Source of the DNA: Pedobacter sp. HDW13
GTDB lineage: Bacteria; Bacteroidota; Bacteroidia; Sphingobacteriales; Sphingobacteriaceae
Assembly: GCF_011303555.1 (NCBI RefSeq)
Contig: NZ_CP049868.1
Location: 3,906,001 to 3,970,000 of the forward strand
Direction of reading: 5' to 3'
Length of the DNA stretch: 64,000 nt
Position 1 is the first letter of the stretch. Each line of letters opens with the position of its first letter. The notes beneath the pieces were generated by a model. It ran no database searches. It saw only the letters and a program-made list of their open reading frames with translations, and had not been told where the DNA came from. A program made the translations under genes and the position numbers. Shown piece by piece: positions 36,269-44,896 of this stretch.

Positions 36269-37570
36269 ATGCCTAATGCTAAAACTTACAGGATCTTATC
36301 GCTCGATGGCGGTGGTTCCTGGGCACTTATCCAGGTGAAATGTTTGCGTAAGCTGTTCGCCGAAACTTTTAACAATCCCGACCCAACAGGACATGAAGTA
36401 TTGGCAGAATTCGATCTGGTATCGGCCAATAGCGGAGGCAGTTTGGTAGCGGCAGCAATGGCAGAGAACCTTCGGCTTTCAGAAATAGAAAAAATATTTG
36501 ATGATGCAAAGCTGAGAAACAGGGTGTTTTCGAAACTTAGCTTTTTTGAGAGGAGTTTACTAACCAGTGTAGCAAGAATATTTAAAATTGGTGCTAAATA
36601 CGCTACTAAACGAAAACACATTGCTTTAAAAGAGATTTTACCCGGCATTGCGCAAATCGACATGATGGATATTCCGGCGCATATTGCAGTAAATGGAGCA
36701 ATTAAAACCCAGTTTTTGATTATTGGTTACGATTATTACCGCAACAGGGCTGAGCTCTTTAGATCCGATTGCGATAGTATGGCCTCTACAGCTGTTATTG
36801 AACGAAGGCTTAAAAATCTGCCTCAGCAGGCAGAAAGCCCTGCAGACTGCATCGTCAGTTTAGTTGATGCCATACACGCTTCGAGTACTGCACCCGTTAA
36901 CTATTTTAACGAACCAGCTACATTTCCGGTTAATAATAAACCTAAGTATTACTGGGATGGCGGTGTTACGGGCAATAATAATCCGGTTTTAGTGGCGGTT
37001 ACTGAAGCGATTTGTAACAAGACGCAATATCAGATTGAGAACGTTCAGGTGCTTTCTATCGGTACCGGAACAGTATCACAACTGCAATATGATGAAGAGA
37101 TCCCTGTAAAGTATGACGAGCTTAAGGCCAAACATGAATCGCCGGGTCTGATTAAAGATGTTCAGAAAATGGGCACAAGTATTTTAAACGATCCGCCCGA
37201 TACGGCTGCTTTTGTCGCTTACATGATCCTGAACCCATCAATGCCAGCGCAACCGGTCGATTTTATCCGCATGAATCCTGCTTTAAGGCCAGTATTGATT
37301 GATGATTCGACGGGTAAACATTGGGATTTACCGGCAGGAATTGATAAAGATGAGTACGCAAAGCTGAATGCGATGGATATGGATGCGGTTGCAGATGATG
37401 AAGTTGCCCTGATTAAAAAGCTATGCAACAACTGGTTGAATGGTGAAGGTGTTCCGAACCAATCTATTCGCAGTAATTCCAGTCTCAATTGTCTCATTGG
37501 TCATCCGGATTTTGAAGCAGCAAAGACCGATTTTAAGAACTGGTTTACAAAACCAACTAATTTGCTTTAA
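36269..37570 (+). CDS. Patatin-like phospholipase
   Basis: The product has 433 residues. Patatin features are the oxyanion glycines in SLDGGGSWAL, the nucleophile Ser in SANSGGSLVAAAMAE (GxSxG variant NSGGS) and the catalytic Asp in DGGVTGNNNP. It probably hydrolyses acyl groups of phospholipids in the cytoplasm or at the membrane; no signal is present. The last 130 residues include a less conserved region. The tyrS promoter overlaps its 3' end. Confidence 0.9.
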   Translation: MPNAKTYRILSLDGGGSWALIQVKCLRKLFAETFNNPDPTGHEVLAEFDLVSANSGGSLVAAAMAENLRLSEIEKIFDDAKLRNRVFSKLSFFERSLLTSVARIFKIGAKYATKRKHIALKEILPGIAQIDMMDIPAHIAVNGAIKTQFLIIGYDYYRNRAELFRSDCDSMASTAVIERRLKNLPQQAESPADCIVSLVDAIHASSTAPVNYFNEPATFPVNNKPKYYWDGGVTGNNNPVLVAVTEAICNKTQYQIENVQVLSIGTGTVSQLQYDEEIPVKYDELKAKHESPGLIKDVQKMGTSILNDPPDTAAFVAYMILNPSMPAQPVDFIRMNPALRPVLIDDSTGKHWDLPAGIDKDEYAKLNAMDMDAVADDEVALIKKLCNNWLNGEGVPNQSIRSNSSLNCLIGHPDFEAAKTDFKNWFTKPTNLL

Positions 37571-37593
37571 ACTAAGCTAAAATTTTATCTTTG
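37561..37593 (+). promoter_or_regulatory. Promoter of tyrS
   Basis: TTTG at 37561-37564 and TATCTTTG at 37586-37593 are separated by 21 bases, matching the Bacteroidota TTTG/TAnnTTTG promoter. It lies 28 bases before the tyrS start; the upstream element is inside the end of the patatin gene. Confidence 0.65.
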
Positions 37594-37621
37594 CACGCAC
37601 AATTATTAAAGTGTTTGTACA

Positions 37622-38908
37622 ATGACGAATTTTGTTGAAGAGTTAAGGTGGCGTGGCATGCTACATGATATTATGCCGAATACTGAAGAAAAGTTAAACG
37701 AAGGTATGACTTCTGGTTATATTGGTTTTGACCCTACTGCAGATTCATTGCATGTTGGTCACTTAACGCAAATCATGACCCTTATTCATTTTCAAAACGC
37801 TGGCCATAAGCCATTTGCTTTGGTTGGTGGTGCTACGGGTATGGTGGGCGATCCATCTGGAAAATCTGACGAGCGTAATCTTCAAACGCCTGAAATGATT
37901 GAGCATAACCTAAAAGGAATGAAAAAGCAGCTGGCTAAATTCCTGAAATTTGAAGAAGGTGGAAATGGCGCTGTAATGGTTAACAATGCCGATTGGTTTA
38001 AGGACATGAACCTTTTTACCTTTATCAGGGACGTTGGTAAACACATTACTGTAAACTACATGATGGCCAAAGATAGCGTTAAACGCCGTTTGGAAGGCGA
38101 TTCTGGTTTATCTTTTACCGAATTCTGCTACCAGTTAATTCAAGGCTATGATTTTTACCATTTATGGAAAAACGAAAACTGTCTGGTACAAATGGGGGGA
38201 TCCGATCAGTGGGGAAATATTGTTACCGGTACGGAATTAATCAGAAGAAAAGATGCCGGAACTGCTTATGCCATTACCACACAGTTGATTAAAAAGGCTG
38301 ATGGTACGAAATTCGGTAAAACCGAGAGTGGTGCAGTTTGGTTAGACCCAGAGAAAACTTCTCCTTATAAATTTTACCAGTTTTGGTTAAACGCATCAGA
38401 TGATGATGTGAAAAAATGGATCCGCATTTTTACGCTTAAAAACCAGACCGAAATTGAAGCTTTGGAAAAAGAACACGACGCAGCTCCGCATTTGCGTATT
38501 CTTCAAAAAGCTTTGGCAGAAGATATTACCGTTAAAACCCACTCGGTTGAGGCTTTGGAAACAGCCATTAAAACATCTGAGTTTTTATTTGGTAATGGAT
38601 CTTTAGAATTTCTAAAAAGCCTTTCAGAAAAACAGGTTTTAGAAATGTTTGAGGGAATACCGCAGTTTAACATTTCGAAATCAGAGTTAAGTAATGGTAT
38701 TGATGCCGCGACTTTGCTTGCAGAAAAGGCTGCAGTTTTCCCATCTAAAGGTGAAACCAAAAAGCTGATTCAGGGTGGTGGTGTTTCTGTTAACAAAGAA
38801 AAAGTAGCGGACGTGATGCAGGTTTTCAATGCAGAACACCTGATTAACGATAAATTTATTGTAGTTCAGAAAGGAAAGAAAAACTATTTCCTTTTGATTG
38901 CAGAATAA
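37622..38908 (+). CDS. tyrS: Tyrosyl-tRNA synthetase
   Basis: The product has 428 residues. Class I signatures are HVGH (in DSLHVGHLTQ) and KFGKTE, the KMSKS-equivalent. GSDQWGN and the C-terminal S4-like RNA-binding domain (about 365-428, KLIQGGGVSVNKEKV) are visible. It charges tRNA-Tyr. It has its own promoter and a strong terminator downstream. Confidence 0.97.
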   Translation: MTNFVEELRWRGMLHDIMPNTEEKLNEGMTSGYIGFDPTADSLHVGHLTQIMTLIHFQNAGHKPFALVGGATGMVGDPSGKSDERNLQTPEMIEHNLKGMKKQLAKFLKFEEGGNGAVMVNNADWFKDMNLFTFIRDVGKHITVNYMMAKDSVKRRLEGDSGLSFTEFCYQLIQGYDFYHLWKNENCLVQMGGSDQWGNIVTGTELIRRKDAGTAYAITTQLIKKADGTKFGKTESGAVWLDPEKTSPYKFYQFWLNASDDDVKKWIRIFTLKNQTEIEALEKEHDAAPHLRILQKALAEDITVKTHSVEALETAIKTSEFLFGNGSLEFLKSLSEKQVLEMFEGIPQFNISKSELSNGIDAATLLAEKAAVFPSKGETKKLIQGGGVSVNKEKVADVMQVFNAEHLINDKFIVVQKGKKNYFLLIAE

Positions 38909-38930
38909 GACTAAAGGAAAACTACTGCTG

Positions 38931-38956
38931 CATCGTTGTCGTTTGTAACGGGGATG
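38931..38956. repeat. Single REP-like unit
   Basis: CATCGTTGTCGTTTGTAACG and the following GGGATG match the unit at 63441-63466 at 22 of 26 positions, in the same orientation. The two sites are 24.5 kb apart, so the unit is a dispersed repeat. Confidence 0.55.
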
Positions 38957-39002
38957 GGAGAGAAGAGCGATTTTATCACTCAAGATATTTTTCAAGCATT
39001 CT

Positions 39003-39040
39003 AAAAAGAAAGCCGCTTTACAAAAGCGGCTTTCTTTTTA
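39003..39040. terminator. Terminator after tyrS
   Basis: AAAGAAAGCCGCTTT-type arms form a perfect stem (AAAAAGAAAGCCGCTTT at 39003-39019; its complement at 39023-39039) around a 3-base loop ACA. A and T runs on both sides suit both tyrS and the convergent zinc-ribbon gene. Confidence 0.88.
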
Positions 39041-39045
39041 TGACC

Positions 39046-39261
39046 TTATCTGGTTACATAAAACTTATTAAAGCATTTATAACATTTGTATCGTTTAATG
39101 GATACCCAAGGCATTAATGTTTTAAAGAGAAAACCTCGCGGCACTCTGTAAGTCTCGAAATTTTTGCATTTCGGACATGGCGGACAGCCTGTAACAACAG
39201 TTAGGTCCTTGGGTGATGTCATGATAAGTATAGTTTGTTTGGGATGATCAAACTTACGCAA
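39046..39261 (-). CDS. Small zinc-ribbon protein
   Basis: The product has 71 residues; the ATG at 39222 (MTSPKDL) is also possible. Two cysteine pairs are visible, CPKC and CYKC, 30 residues apart, with RVPRGFLFK and KRYKCYKCFNKFYV around them, a compact zinc-ribbon pattern shared by small Bacteroidota proteins of unknown function. There is no hydrophobic segment. It ends at the tyrS terminator. Confidence 0.65.
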   Translation of the reverse strand: MRKFDHPKQTILIMTSPKDLTVVTGCPPCPKCKNFETYRVPRGFLFKTLMPWVSIKRYKCYKCFNKFYVTR

Positions 39262-39402
39262 TATCTTGATGAGAATGGTATCAATGAACGACCATTTTGT
39301 TCATTTAATCGACTAATTATTTGCTAATTTCTATTCTTTTAGGTCTTCAGGTTATAAATAGGCTGGATTTTTAATTGAAAAAATGTTTTAACTCGCCAAT
39401 TA

Positions 39403-40608
39403 CTAATTTGGAATTACCCGTTCAAATGGATTTTCGAACCAGGCTCCCATTTTATAATCTGCGATCTCTGCAGGTGTAAGCAAGCAGGTAGCAAGCGATT
39501 CTTTCAACGCATTACTATCCATTTCCTGACCAATAAAAACCAACTCATTTTTGCGATCGCCAAAGTCGCTGTCCCATTCTGCATGTAATTCTGCTTGGTT
39601 CTCCATGTAATCAGCATATTGCATCCTCTCATTTTTGCTCATGCTGGCCCACCAAACCCCAGCTAAATCAATGCGTAAGGAGCCGCCAGCCTGCGAAAAA
39701 TTAATGGCCTGCTCTGGCATTGCGGCAAGGTAAAATATACCTTTTGATCTGATAATATGTTGTGGAAATTCGTGGTTTATATAATCCCACAACCTTTGCG
39801 GGTGAAAAGGTTTTTTTGAGCGGAAAACTGTTGAACTGATCCCATATTGCTCGGTTTCTGGCTGATGAATTTCTTCAAGTTCTTTTTTCCAGCCTGCACC
39901 CTCAGCAGCCAATTCAAAGTCGAATAAACCGGTATTTAAAATTAAAGCCGGATCAAGACTGCCAAAAAGAGTTTCGTAAATTTTAGCACCAGGGTTTAAT
40001 TTGGCAATTAAAGCTTTTAAAACCTTTATATCATTTTCACTAATCAAATCTACTTTGTTCAGTAAAATTACATTGGCGAATTCAATCTGATCGGTAAGCA
40101 AATTTACTATGGTACGTTTATCTGCGGCATCATCAGTCATGTTACGGTCGGCGAGTTTCTCGGCAGAACCGAAATCTTTGTAGAAGTTGTACGCGTCTAC
40201 AACAGTAACCATGGTATCTAAGCGGCTAAACCGGCTTAAATCAATACCCGAAGCTTCATCTATAAAAGAAAAAGTCTGCGCAACGGGAATGGGTTCTGAA
40301 ATCCCCGTGCTTTCGATCAATAGGTAATCGAAGCGGTTTTCTTTAGCCAGTTTTTCTACCTCTACCATCAGGTCTTCGCGCAGAGTGCAGCAAATACAGC
40401 CATTGCTCATTTCTACCAGTCTCTCTTCAGTTTTAGATAAGGTATGCTGGTTTTTAACCAAGGCAGCATCAATGTTCACTTCGCTCATATCATTTACAAT
40501 TACGGCCACCTTTAAATCCTGCTTGTTTTGAAGTATGGCATTGAGCAAGGTGGTTTTTCCGCTGCCTAAAAAACCGCTTAGTACGGTTACTGGTAATTTC
40601 TTTATCAT
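39403..40608 (-). CDS. COG0523 (CobW/ZigA-type) GTPase, zinc metallochaperone-like
   Basis: The product has 401 residues from the ATG at 40606-40608; the frame is open to 40656 but the promoter lies there. A P-loop (SGFLGSGKTT, K18), the metal-binding CICC at C71-C74, Walker B region and base motif NKVDL, and a CobW C-terminal domain (about 280-395) are visible. COG0523 proteins of the ZigA/YciC type pass Zn(II) to proteins under zinc starvation. Its divergent position to a Zur-like operon supports a zinc role; no client protein is seen. Confidence 0.9.
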   Translation of the reverse strand: MIKKLPVTVLSGFLGSGKTTLLNAILQNKQDLKVAVIVNDMSEVNIDAALVKNQHTLSKTEERLVEMSNGCICCTLREDLMVEVEKLAKENRFDYLLIESTGISEPIPVAQTFSFIDEASGIDLSRFSRLDTMVTVVDAYNFYKDFGSAEKLADRNMTDDAADKRTIVNLLTDQIEFANVILLNKVDLISENDIKVLKALIAKLNPGAKIYETLFGSLDPALILNTGLFDFELAAEGAGWKKELEEIHQPETEQYGISSTVFRSKKPFHPQRLWDYINHEFPQHIIRSKGIFYLAAMPEQAINFSQAGGSLRIDLAGVWWASMSKNERMQYADYMENQAELHAEWDSDFGDRKNELVFIGQEMDSNALKESLATCLLTPAEIADYKMGAWFENPFERVIPN

Positions 40609-40622
40609 GTTAATGCAATTAT

Positions 40623-40657
40623 GTTGCAAATATAGTGTTGAATATTTCAAATGCAAC
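40623..40657 (-). promoter_or_regulatory. Promoter of the COG0523 GTPase inside a GTTGCA...TGCAAC dyad
   Basis: On the minus strand TTG (40654-40656) is 19 bases from TATATTTG (40627-40634). GTTGCA (40623-40628) and TGCAAC (40652-40657) form an inverted repeat that covers both promoter elements. A Fur/Zur-family repressor bound here would block the promoter. On the plus strand TATATTTG (40669-40676) may serve the MerC-led operon. Confidence 0.6.
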
Positions 40658-40695
40658 TTTATTGCTTTTATATTTGTCGGGTAAATTTAAAATGA

Positions 40696-41091
40696 ATGAA
40701 ACAGCGGAGCTATAAAATTAACCTCGACAGATTGGGCATAACCGCCTCTACACTTTGTGCCATACATTGCGCAGCACTGCCCTTTGTAATTACTGTTTTA
40801 CCCATGTGGGGGATGGGCTTTTTGGCCAATAAATCAGTTGAAATTACCATGATTGCCGTTTCGTTAATATTGGGCGTGTGGAGTTTGAGCTCGGGCTACC
40901 ACAAGCAACACCAGCGTATTGCGCCCATATTGGTACTTATTCTGGGTTTTATCTGTATTGCTATTGGACATTTTTCGGGGGTGGAAGCACTGGAACCTGT
41001 GTTGATCCCATTGGGTGGCTTTACTATTGCAGCAGCACATTACTTTAACCTTCGGTTACTCAAAACCTGTCCCATAAATCATAACCATTAA
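40696..41091 (+). CDS. MerC-like membrane protein
   Basis: The product has 131 residues with four membrane helices (about 12-35, 44-60, 72-92, 97-115). TLCAIHCAALPF carries the paired cysteines of MerC, a metal carrier in mercury operons. Here it leads a zinc-type operon, so transport of zinc or another thiophilic ion is the likely role. The end NHNH could bind metal. It starts 88 bases from the divergent GTPase. Confidence 0.75.
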   Translation: MKQRSYKINLDRLGITASTLCAIHCAALPFVITVLPMWGMGFLANKSVEITMIAVSLILGVWSLSSGYHKQHQRIAPILVLILGFICIAIGHFSGVEALEPVLIPLGGFTIAAAHYFNLRLLKTCPINHNH

Positions 41092-41110
41092 TTCTTTTCC
41101 TTATTATCAT

Positions 41111-41275
41111 ATGTTTAAGCACCCTAAAATCCTCTTCATTCCGGCACTGTTATTTATTTCAGTGTTAAATCCAGCCTGTAAGCATGGTACTAACGATGCC
41201 CAGGCGCTGTACAGGCGTTATGCCATCAAAAATCTGGTGATAAAAAACGTAGAAAAAGCTGTACACCATGATTAA
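41111..41275 (+). CDS. Small lipoprotein of the zinc operon
   Basis: The product has 54 residues. A signal (FIPALLFISVLNPAC) ends at a cysteine that may be lipidated, leaving a 32-residue peptide ending VHHD. It overlaps the ABC ATPase start by 8 bases, which supports translation. No family is recognised. Confidence 0.6.
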   Translation: MFKHPKILFIPALLFISVLNPACKHGTNDAQALYRRYAIKNLVIKNVEKAVHHD

Positions 41276-41894
41276 CATCAAATCGCTGATCCACGTTTAT
41301 GAGCAGGGAAGAAGAATTGTTTTTCCTGATTGGGAAATTGCCGATATGGAACAGTGGCTTTTGCTCGGTGCATCAGGAAGCGGAAAAAGTACTTTGCTGA
41401 ATATCATTTCCGGATTGCTCAAACCCAGTCATGGGCAGGTTGCTATTCAGGGTACTAATTTGTACACCTTACCGGCGCGCAGTATGGATCAGTTCAGGGG
41501 AAAAAATATTGGTATTGTTTTTCAAAGGCCGCACCTTATCCAATCGCTAAATGTGCTCGATAATCTCGAACTGGCGGCAGTAATGGCACGTGTACCAATT
41601 GATACAGCACATAATTTATCGCTGTTAAATGAACTCGGTATTGCAGATAAGGCGCAAAACTATCCCGACCAGTTAAGCGAGGGCCAATTACAAAGGGTAT
41701 CGGTGGCACGGGCGCTGGTTAATAAACCCGAGTTGCTGATTGCCGATGAACCTACTTCGAGCCTCGACGACAGGAATGCGGCACAGGTAATTGAAATGCT
41801 TACCATGCAGGCTAAAGCTAATGGTGCTGCTCTGATTATTGCCACACACGATCAGCGGGTGCGTAAATACATCACTAAAACCTATTTATTGTAA
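41268..41894 (+). CDS. ABC transporter ATP-binding protein (MacB/LolD type)
   Basis: The product has 208 residues. The Walker A GASGSGKST, signature LSEGQLQRV and Walker B LLIADEPTSSLD are visible. Its pair is the following FtsX-like permease, whose start shares one base with this stop. MacB/LolD-type pairs move lipoproteins or substrates by a mechanical cycle; with a Zur-like regulator and DUF3299-like proteins the pair resembles the Zur-controlled operon PA4063-PA4066 in Pseudomonas, as I recall it. Confidence 0.92.
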   Translation: MINIKSLIHVYEQGRRIVFPDWEIADMEQWLLLGASGSGKSTLLNIISGLLKPSHGQVAIQGTNLYTLPARSMDQFRGKNIGIVFQRPHLIQSLNVLDNLELAAVMARVPIDTAHNLSLLNELGIADKAQNYPDQLSEGQLQRVSVARALVNKPELLIADEPTSSLDDRNAAQVIEMLTMQAKANGAALIIATHDQRVRKYITKTYLL

Positions 41895-43105
41895 TGAATA
41901 TCTTTAAAATAAGCAGTCAAAATCTGTACAGAAATAAGCTAACCACGCTTTTAAATATTATTCTGGTTGCCTTTGGTGTGGGTATTTTAACGATACTTTT
42001 TTTAGCTGCTAACCAGATTGGTAATAAGCTCGAAAAAAATGCAAAAGATATTGATTTGGTGGTAGGGGCAAAAGGAAGTCCCTTGCAATTGATTATGAGC
42101 AGCATTTATCATATCGATTTTCCTACAGGAAACATTCCGGCGGCAGATGCCTACCGCTTAATGAAAAACCCGATGGTAAAAAGAGCAGTTCCGCTGGCGC
42201 TTGGGGATAATTACAACGGGTACCGCATTGTAGGTACCGATACCACTTTTAATGGATTATACAGCTTATCTGTACAAAAAGGCAGTTTCTGGAAAAAAGA
42301 TTTAGAGGTTACCATAGGGAGCACGGTGGCATTAGCTTCAAAACTGCGTATTGGTGATACCTTTTTCGGTGCACACGGACTTACTGGTAGCAGCGATATA
42401 CATAAACAACATGCCTATGTGGTAAAAGGTATTTTAAAGCCGCAGGGCAATATAACCGATAACCTGATCCTCACCAATATTGGTAGTGTTTATAAAATGC
42501 ACGAAGCGCCAGTGGAGAAACATGAGCACCATTTGGCCGGAGAGAGCAAGGAAATTAACGATAAACAAATTACTGCTATTTTAATCCAATACCGTTCGCC
42601 GATGTCGGTTATTGTTTTTCCGCGGATGGTGAACCAAAGTACCAATATGCAGGCTGCATCGCCAGCCATGGAAAGTGCAAGGCTGTTTTCTTTAATTGGT
42701 GTTGGAGTAGATACTTTAAAGTGGTTTGCTGTTTTGATTATGGGCATCGCAGCGCTGAGTATTTTTATCAGTTTGTATAATGCCATGAAAGAACGCAAAT
42801 ACGATTTGGCTGTAATGCGCTGTTTAGGTGCATCCAAATTTCGCTTGTTTTTGCTGGTGTTGCTAGATGGTATGCTGGTTACGGGTATTGGAACCTGCTT
42901 TGGCCTGTTAATTGGTCATGCTGCGCTCGAATTGATCGGCGCCTATCAGGAATCTTCGCAAGCCAGGCTAAGTGGAATGGTTATCGTGCCACAGGAGATG
43001 TATTTAATTGTTACGGGCTTTTTTACCGGCGCACTGGCTTCGGTGATACCGGCTTTGCAGATCTACAAAGTAGATATTGCTGAAACGCTTACCAAAGCCC
43101 ATTAG
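41894..43105 (+). CDS. FtsX/MacB-like ABC permease
   Basis: The product has 403 residues. A membrane helix (about 18-40) is followed by a 220-residue periplasmic MacB-like domain and three C-terminal helices (about 270-295, 318-340, 365-390), the topology of the MacB/FtsX family. KERKYDLAVMRCLGAS is the coupling region of FtsX permeases. The periplasmic part includes an HEHH cluster (KHEHHLAGE), compatible with metal binding. The next gene starts 3 bases after its stop. Confidence 0.92.
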   Translation: MNIFKISSQNLYRNKLTTLLNIILVAFGVGILTILFLAANQIGNKLEKNAKDIDLVVGAKGSPLQLIMSSIYHIDFPTGNIPAADAYRLMKNPMVKRAVPLALGDNYNGYRIVGTDTTFNGLYSLSVQKGSFWKKDLEVTIGSTVALASKLRIGDTFFGAHGLTGSSDIHKQHAYVVKGILKPQGNITDNLILTNIGSVYKMHEAPVEKHEHHLAGESKEINDKQITAILIQYRSPMSVIVFPRMVNQSTNMQAASPAMESARLFSLIGVGVDTLKWFAVLIMGIAALSIFISLYNAMKERKYDLAVMRCLGASKFRLFLLVLLDGMLVTGIGTCFGLLIGHAALELIGAYQESSQARLSGMVIVPQEMYLIVTGFFTGALASVIPALQIYKVDIAETLTKAH

Positions 43106-43108
43106 GTT

Positions 43109-43546
43109 ATGAAAAGATTAATTGGTTTGGTTGTTTTATGTTTAGGTTTCCAGATTTTGGCTGCGCAGGTTCGGGTACACACCGATATGCGCACGCCAAC
43201 CTGGAATTTGATTGGTTTACGCTACGATGCAGAAATTGCACTCGGAAAATGGGGCAGCGTTTTTCCTCCTGCATTAAAACGCCTAAATAATAAGGTAATT
43301 GAACTCCCCGGATATATCATTCCTACAAAAGTGGGGCAGCGGTTTAGCGAATTTATGTTTTCTATTGTACCCATCGCATCCTGTCCTTATTGCGGTTCGG
43401 GCGATATTCCATCCATGGTACAGGTTAAAATGTTAAGCCCTATTGCCATTACAGAAAAACCTGTAAAGCTACGCGGCCTATTTATGATTAACGATTCGGG
43501 AGATGACAGAAGTGAGTTTTTCCTGTTAAACGCTAAACAGTTATAA
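43109..43546 (+). CDS. DUF3299-like exported protein, paralogue 1
   Basis: The product has 145 residues with a signal peptide (to about 19, LAAQ). The pattern LPGYIIPTKVG, then SEFMFSIVPIASCPYCGSGDIPSMVQV, follows the DUF3299 layout (IPGFVVPL ... FLLVPYFGACIH ... NQ), but carries a CPYC pair in place of the usual CIH. It could bind metal in the periplasm. It is the first of three tandem paralogues. Confidence 0.75.
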   Translation: MKRLIGLVVLCLGFQILAAQVRVHTDMRTPTWNLIGLRYDAEIALGKWGSVFPPALKRLNNKVIELPGYIIPTKVGQRFSEFMFSIVPIASCPYCGSGDIPSMVQVKMLSPIAITEKPVKLRGLFMINDSGDDRSEFFLLNAKQL

Positions 43547-43547
43547 T

Positions 43548-43991
43548 ATGAAAATAAGGAAGTATGGTATTTGGCTTTTTTTGCTTTTAGTTTCTTTTGG
43601 CTCGTACGCGCAGGTTCAGGTGCATACCGATATGCGTACGGCCAACTGGAACCTGATTGGCTTAAAATGCGATAAGCAGGTAAAACCTTTGGTTTGGCAG
43701 GCTGTTTTTCCACCGGCATTAAAAGCAATAAACCATAAAGTAATTGAGTTGCCGGGTTATATTATTCCAACCAGGGTGGGCAATACCTTTACAGAATTTA
43801 TGCTCTCTGTTGTACCCATTGCATCATGCCCTTATTGTGGTACGGGTGATATTCCATCAATGGTGGAGGTTAAAATGTTAAAGCCCATCAAATGGACCGA
43901 TACCCCTGTTTTAATTAAAGGAAAATTCGAAATCAACGATTCTGGCGATAGCCGGTCTACCTTTTTTCTGCTAGAAGCTGTACAAAAATGA
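43548..43991 (+). CDS. DUF3299-like exported protein, paralogue 2
   Basis: The product has 147 residues with a signal peptide (to about 21, GSYAQ). It is closely similar to the previous gene: VQVHTDMRTANWNLIGL, LPGYIIPTRVG and CPYCGTGDIPSM are shared. It starts 1 base after the previous stop, so it arose by tandem duplication. The CPYC pair and length are kept, so both are probably functional. Confidence 0.75.
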   Translation: MKIRKYGIWLFLLLVSFGSYAQVQVHTDMRTANWNLIGLKCDKQVKPLVWQAVFPPALKAINHKVIELPGYIIPTRVGNTFTEFMLSVVPIASCPYCGTGDIPSMVEVKMLKPIKWTDTPVLIKGKFEINDSGDSRSTFFLLEAVQK

Positions 43992-44437
43992 AAAACTTAT
44001 TGCCGATCACCTTTCTGTTTCTTACTGTTTTTACAGCCAACGCACAGACCCAACACAAACCCGGCGATCAGTTGCGGTCGTTGAACTGGGATGTAATTGC
44101 CTCAGTTAAATTCGAACTGACTGAGAAGAATGAACTGTTGCCCTTATTTTCAGAATCGATAAAACGTTTTGAGAACAGGGAATTTGAGTTAAAAGGCTAT
44201 TTGATTCCCATTAAAAGCGGATCAAAACAACAGCAGTTCCTTTTGGCAACATTACCCATTAACCAATGTTATTTTTGCGGGCAGAATGGTATTCCGGTAA
44301 TGATTATGATCGAAATGGAGCAGGCTATACCTTATAATGAAAAGCCCATTAAGGTAAAAGGTATTTTGAAATTAGAACAGAAAGATGCCAGCTATGCACC
44401 ACCAATCACGATCAAAAATGCCAAACTCATTAATTAA
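43988..44437 (+). CDS. DUF3299-like exported protein, paralogue 3
   Basis: The product has 149 residues with a signal peptide (to about 19, TANAQ). It is more diverged: LKGYLIPIKSGSKQQQFLLATLPINQCYFCGQNGIPVM keeps the fold and a CYFC pair, with other residues changed. It overlaps the previous gene by 4 bases. It was probably the first to separate from the pair. Confidence 0.72.
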   Translation: MKNLLPITFLFLTVFTANAQTQHKPGDQLRSLNWDVIASVKFELTEKNELLPLFSESIKRFENREFELKGYLIPIKSGSKQQQFLLATLPINQCYFCGQNGIPVMIMIEMEQAIPYNEKPIKVKGILKLEQKDASYAPPITIKNAKLIN

Positions 44438-44457
44438 TTGCTTATTTTTGTACTGCT

Positions 44458-44895
44458 ATGGAAAACAACACAGAGCGTTTCGAAAAACTTTTGGTTAAAA
44501 ACGGTTTAAAAAGAACTGCACCGCGCTTGCAGGTGCTCGAGATTTTGAGCAGCCGCGATTCTGCAACTTCGCAGCCTTACTTAGAGCAGGTAATGGGCAA
44601 AGATGCGGACCGTGTTACGCTTTACCGGGTTTTGCAGGCTTTCGAAGAAAAAGGGATTATCCATAAAGTGCTCGATCAGCAGGGAACGGCTAACTACGCC
44701 ATATGTTCAGAAGGTTGCAGTGCGCACGATCATCATGATGAACACGTACATTTTAACTGTGACAACTGCCATAAAATTTATTGTTTAGATAGCGTTAAAA
44801 TCCCTGCATTGAAGGTGCCGGCCGGATTTAAAGTAGAGCATCTTAACCTGATTGCCACAGGGCTTTGCGCCAACTGCTCTGATAAAGTAAACTAA
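44458..44895 (+). CDS. Fur-family regulator, Zur-like
   Basis: The product has 145 residues. A winged helix (KRTAPRLQVLEILSS, ADRVTLYRVLQAFEEKGIIHKV) is followed by a metal-sensing dimer domain with HDHHDEHVHFNC, CDNC and CANC. The two CxxC pairs form the structural zinc site. It closes the operon of zinc-type genes, so it probably represses it when zinc is sufficient. Fur or PerR roles are less likely by context. Confidence 0.85.
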   Translation: MENNTERFEKLLVKNGLKRTAPRLQVLEILSSRDSATSQPYLEQVMGKDADRVTLYRVLQAFEEKGIIHKVLDQQGTANYAICSEGCSAHDHHDEHVHFNCDNCHKIYCLDSVKIPALKVPAGFKVEHLNLIATGLCANCSDKVN

Positions 44896-44896
44896 T

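Noticed and set aside
38503..38995. Minus-strand frames over the end of tyrS
   Set aside because: They are antisense to the conserved S4-like domain and have no family features.
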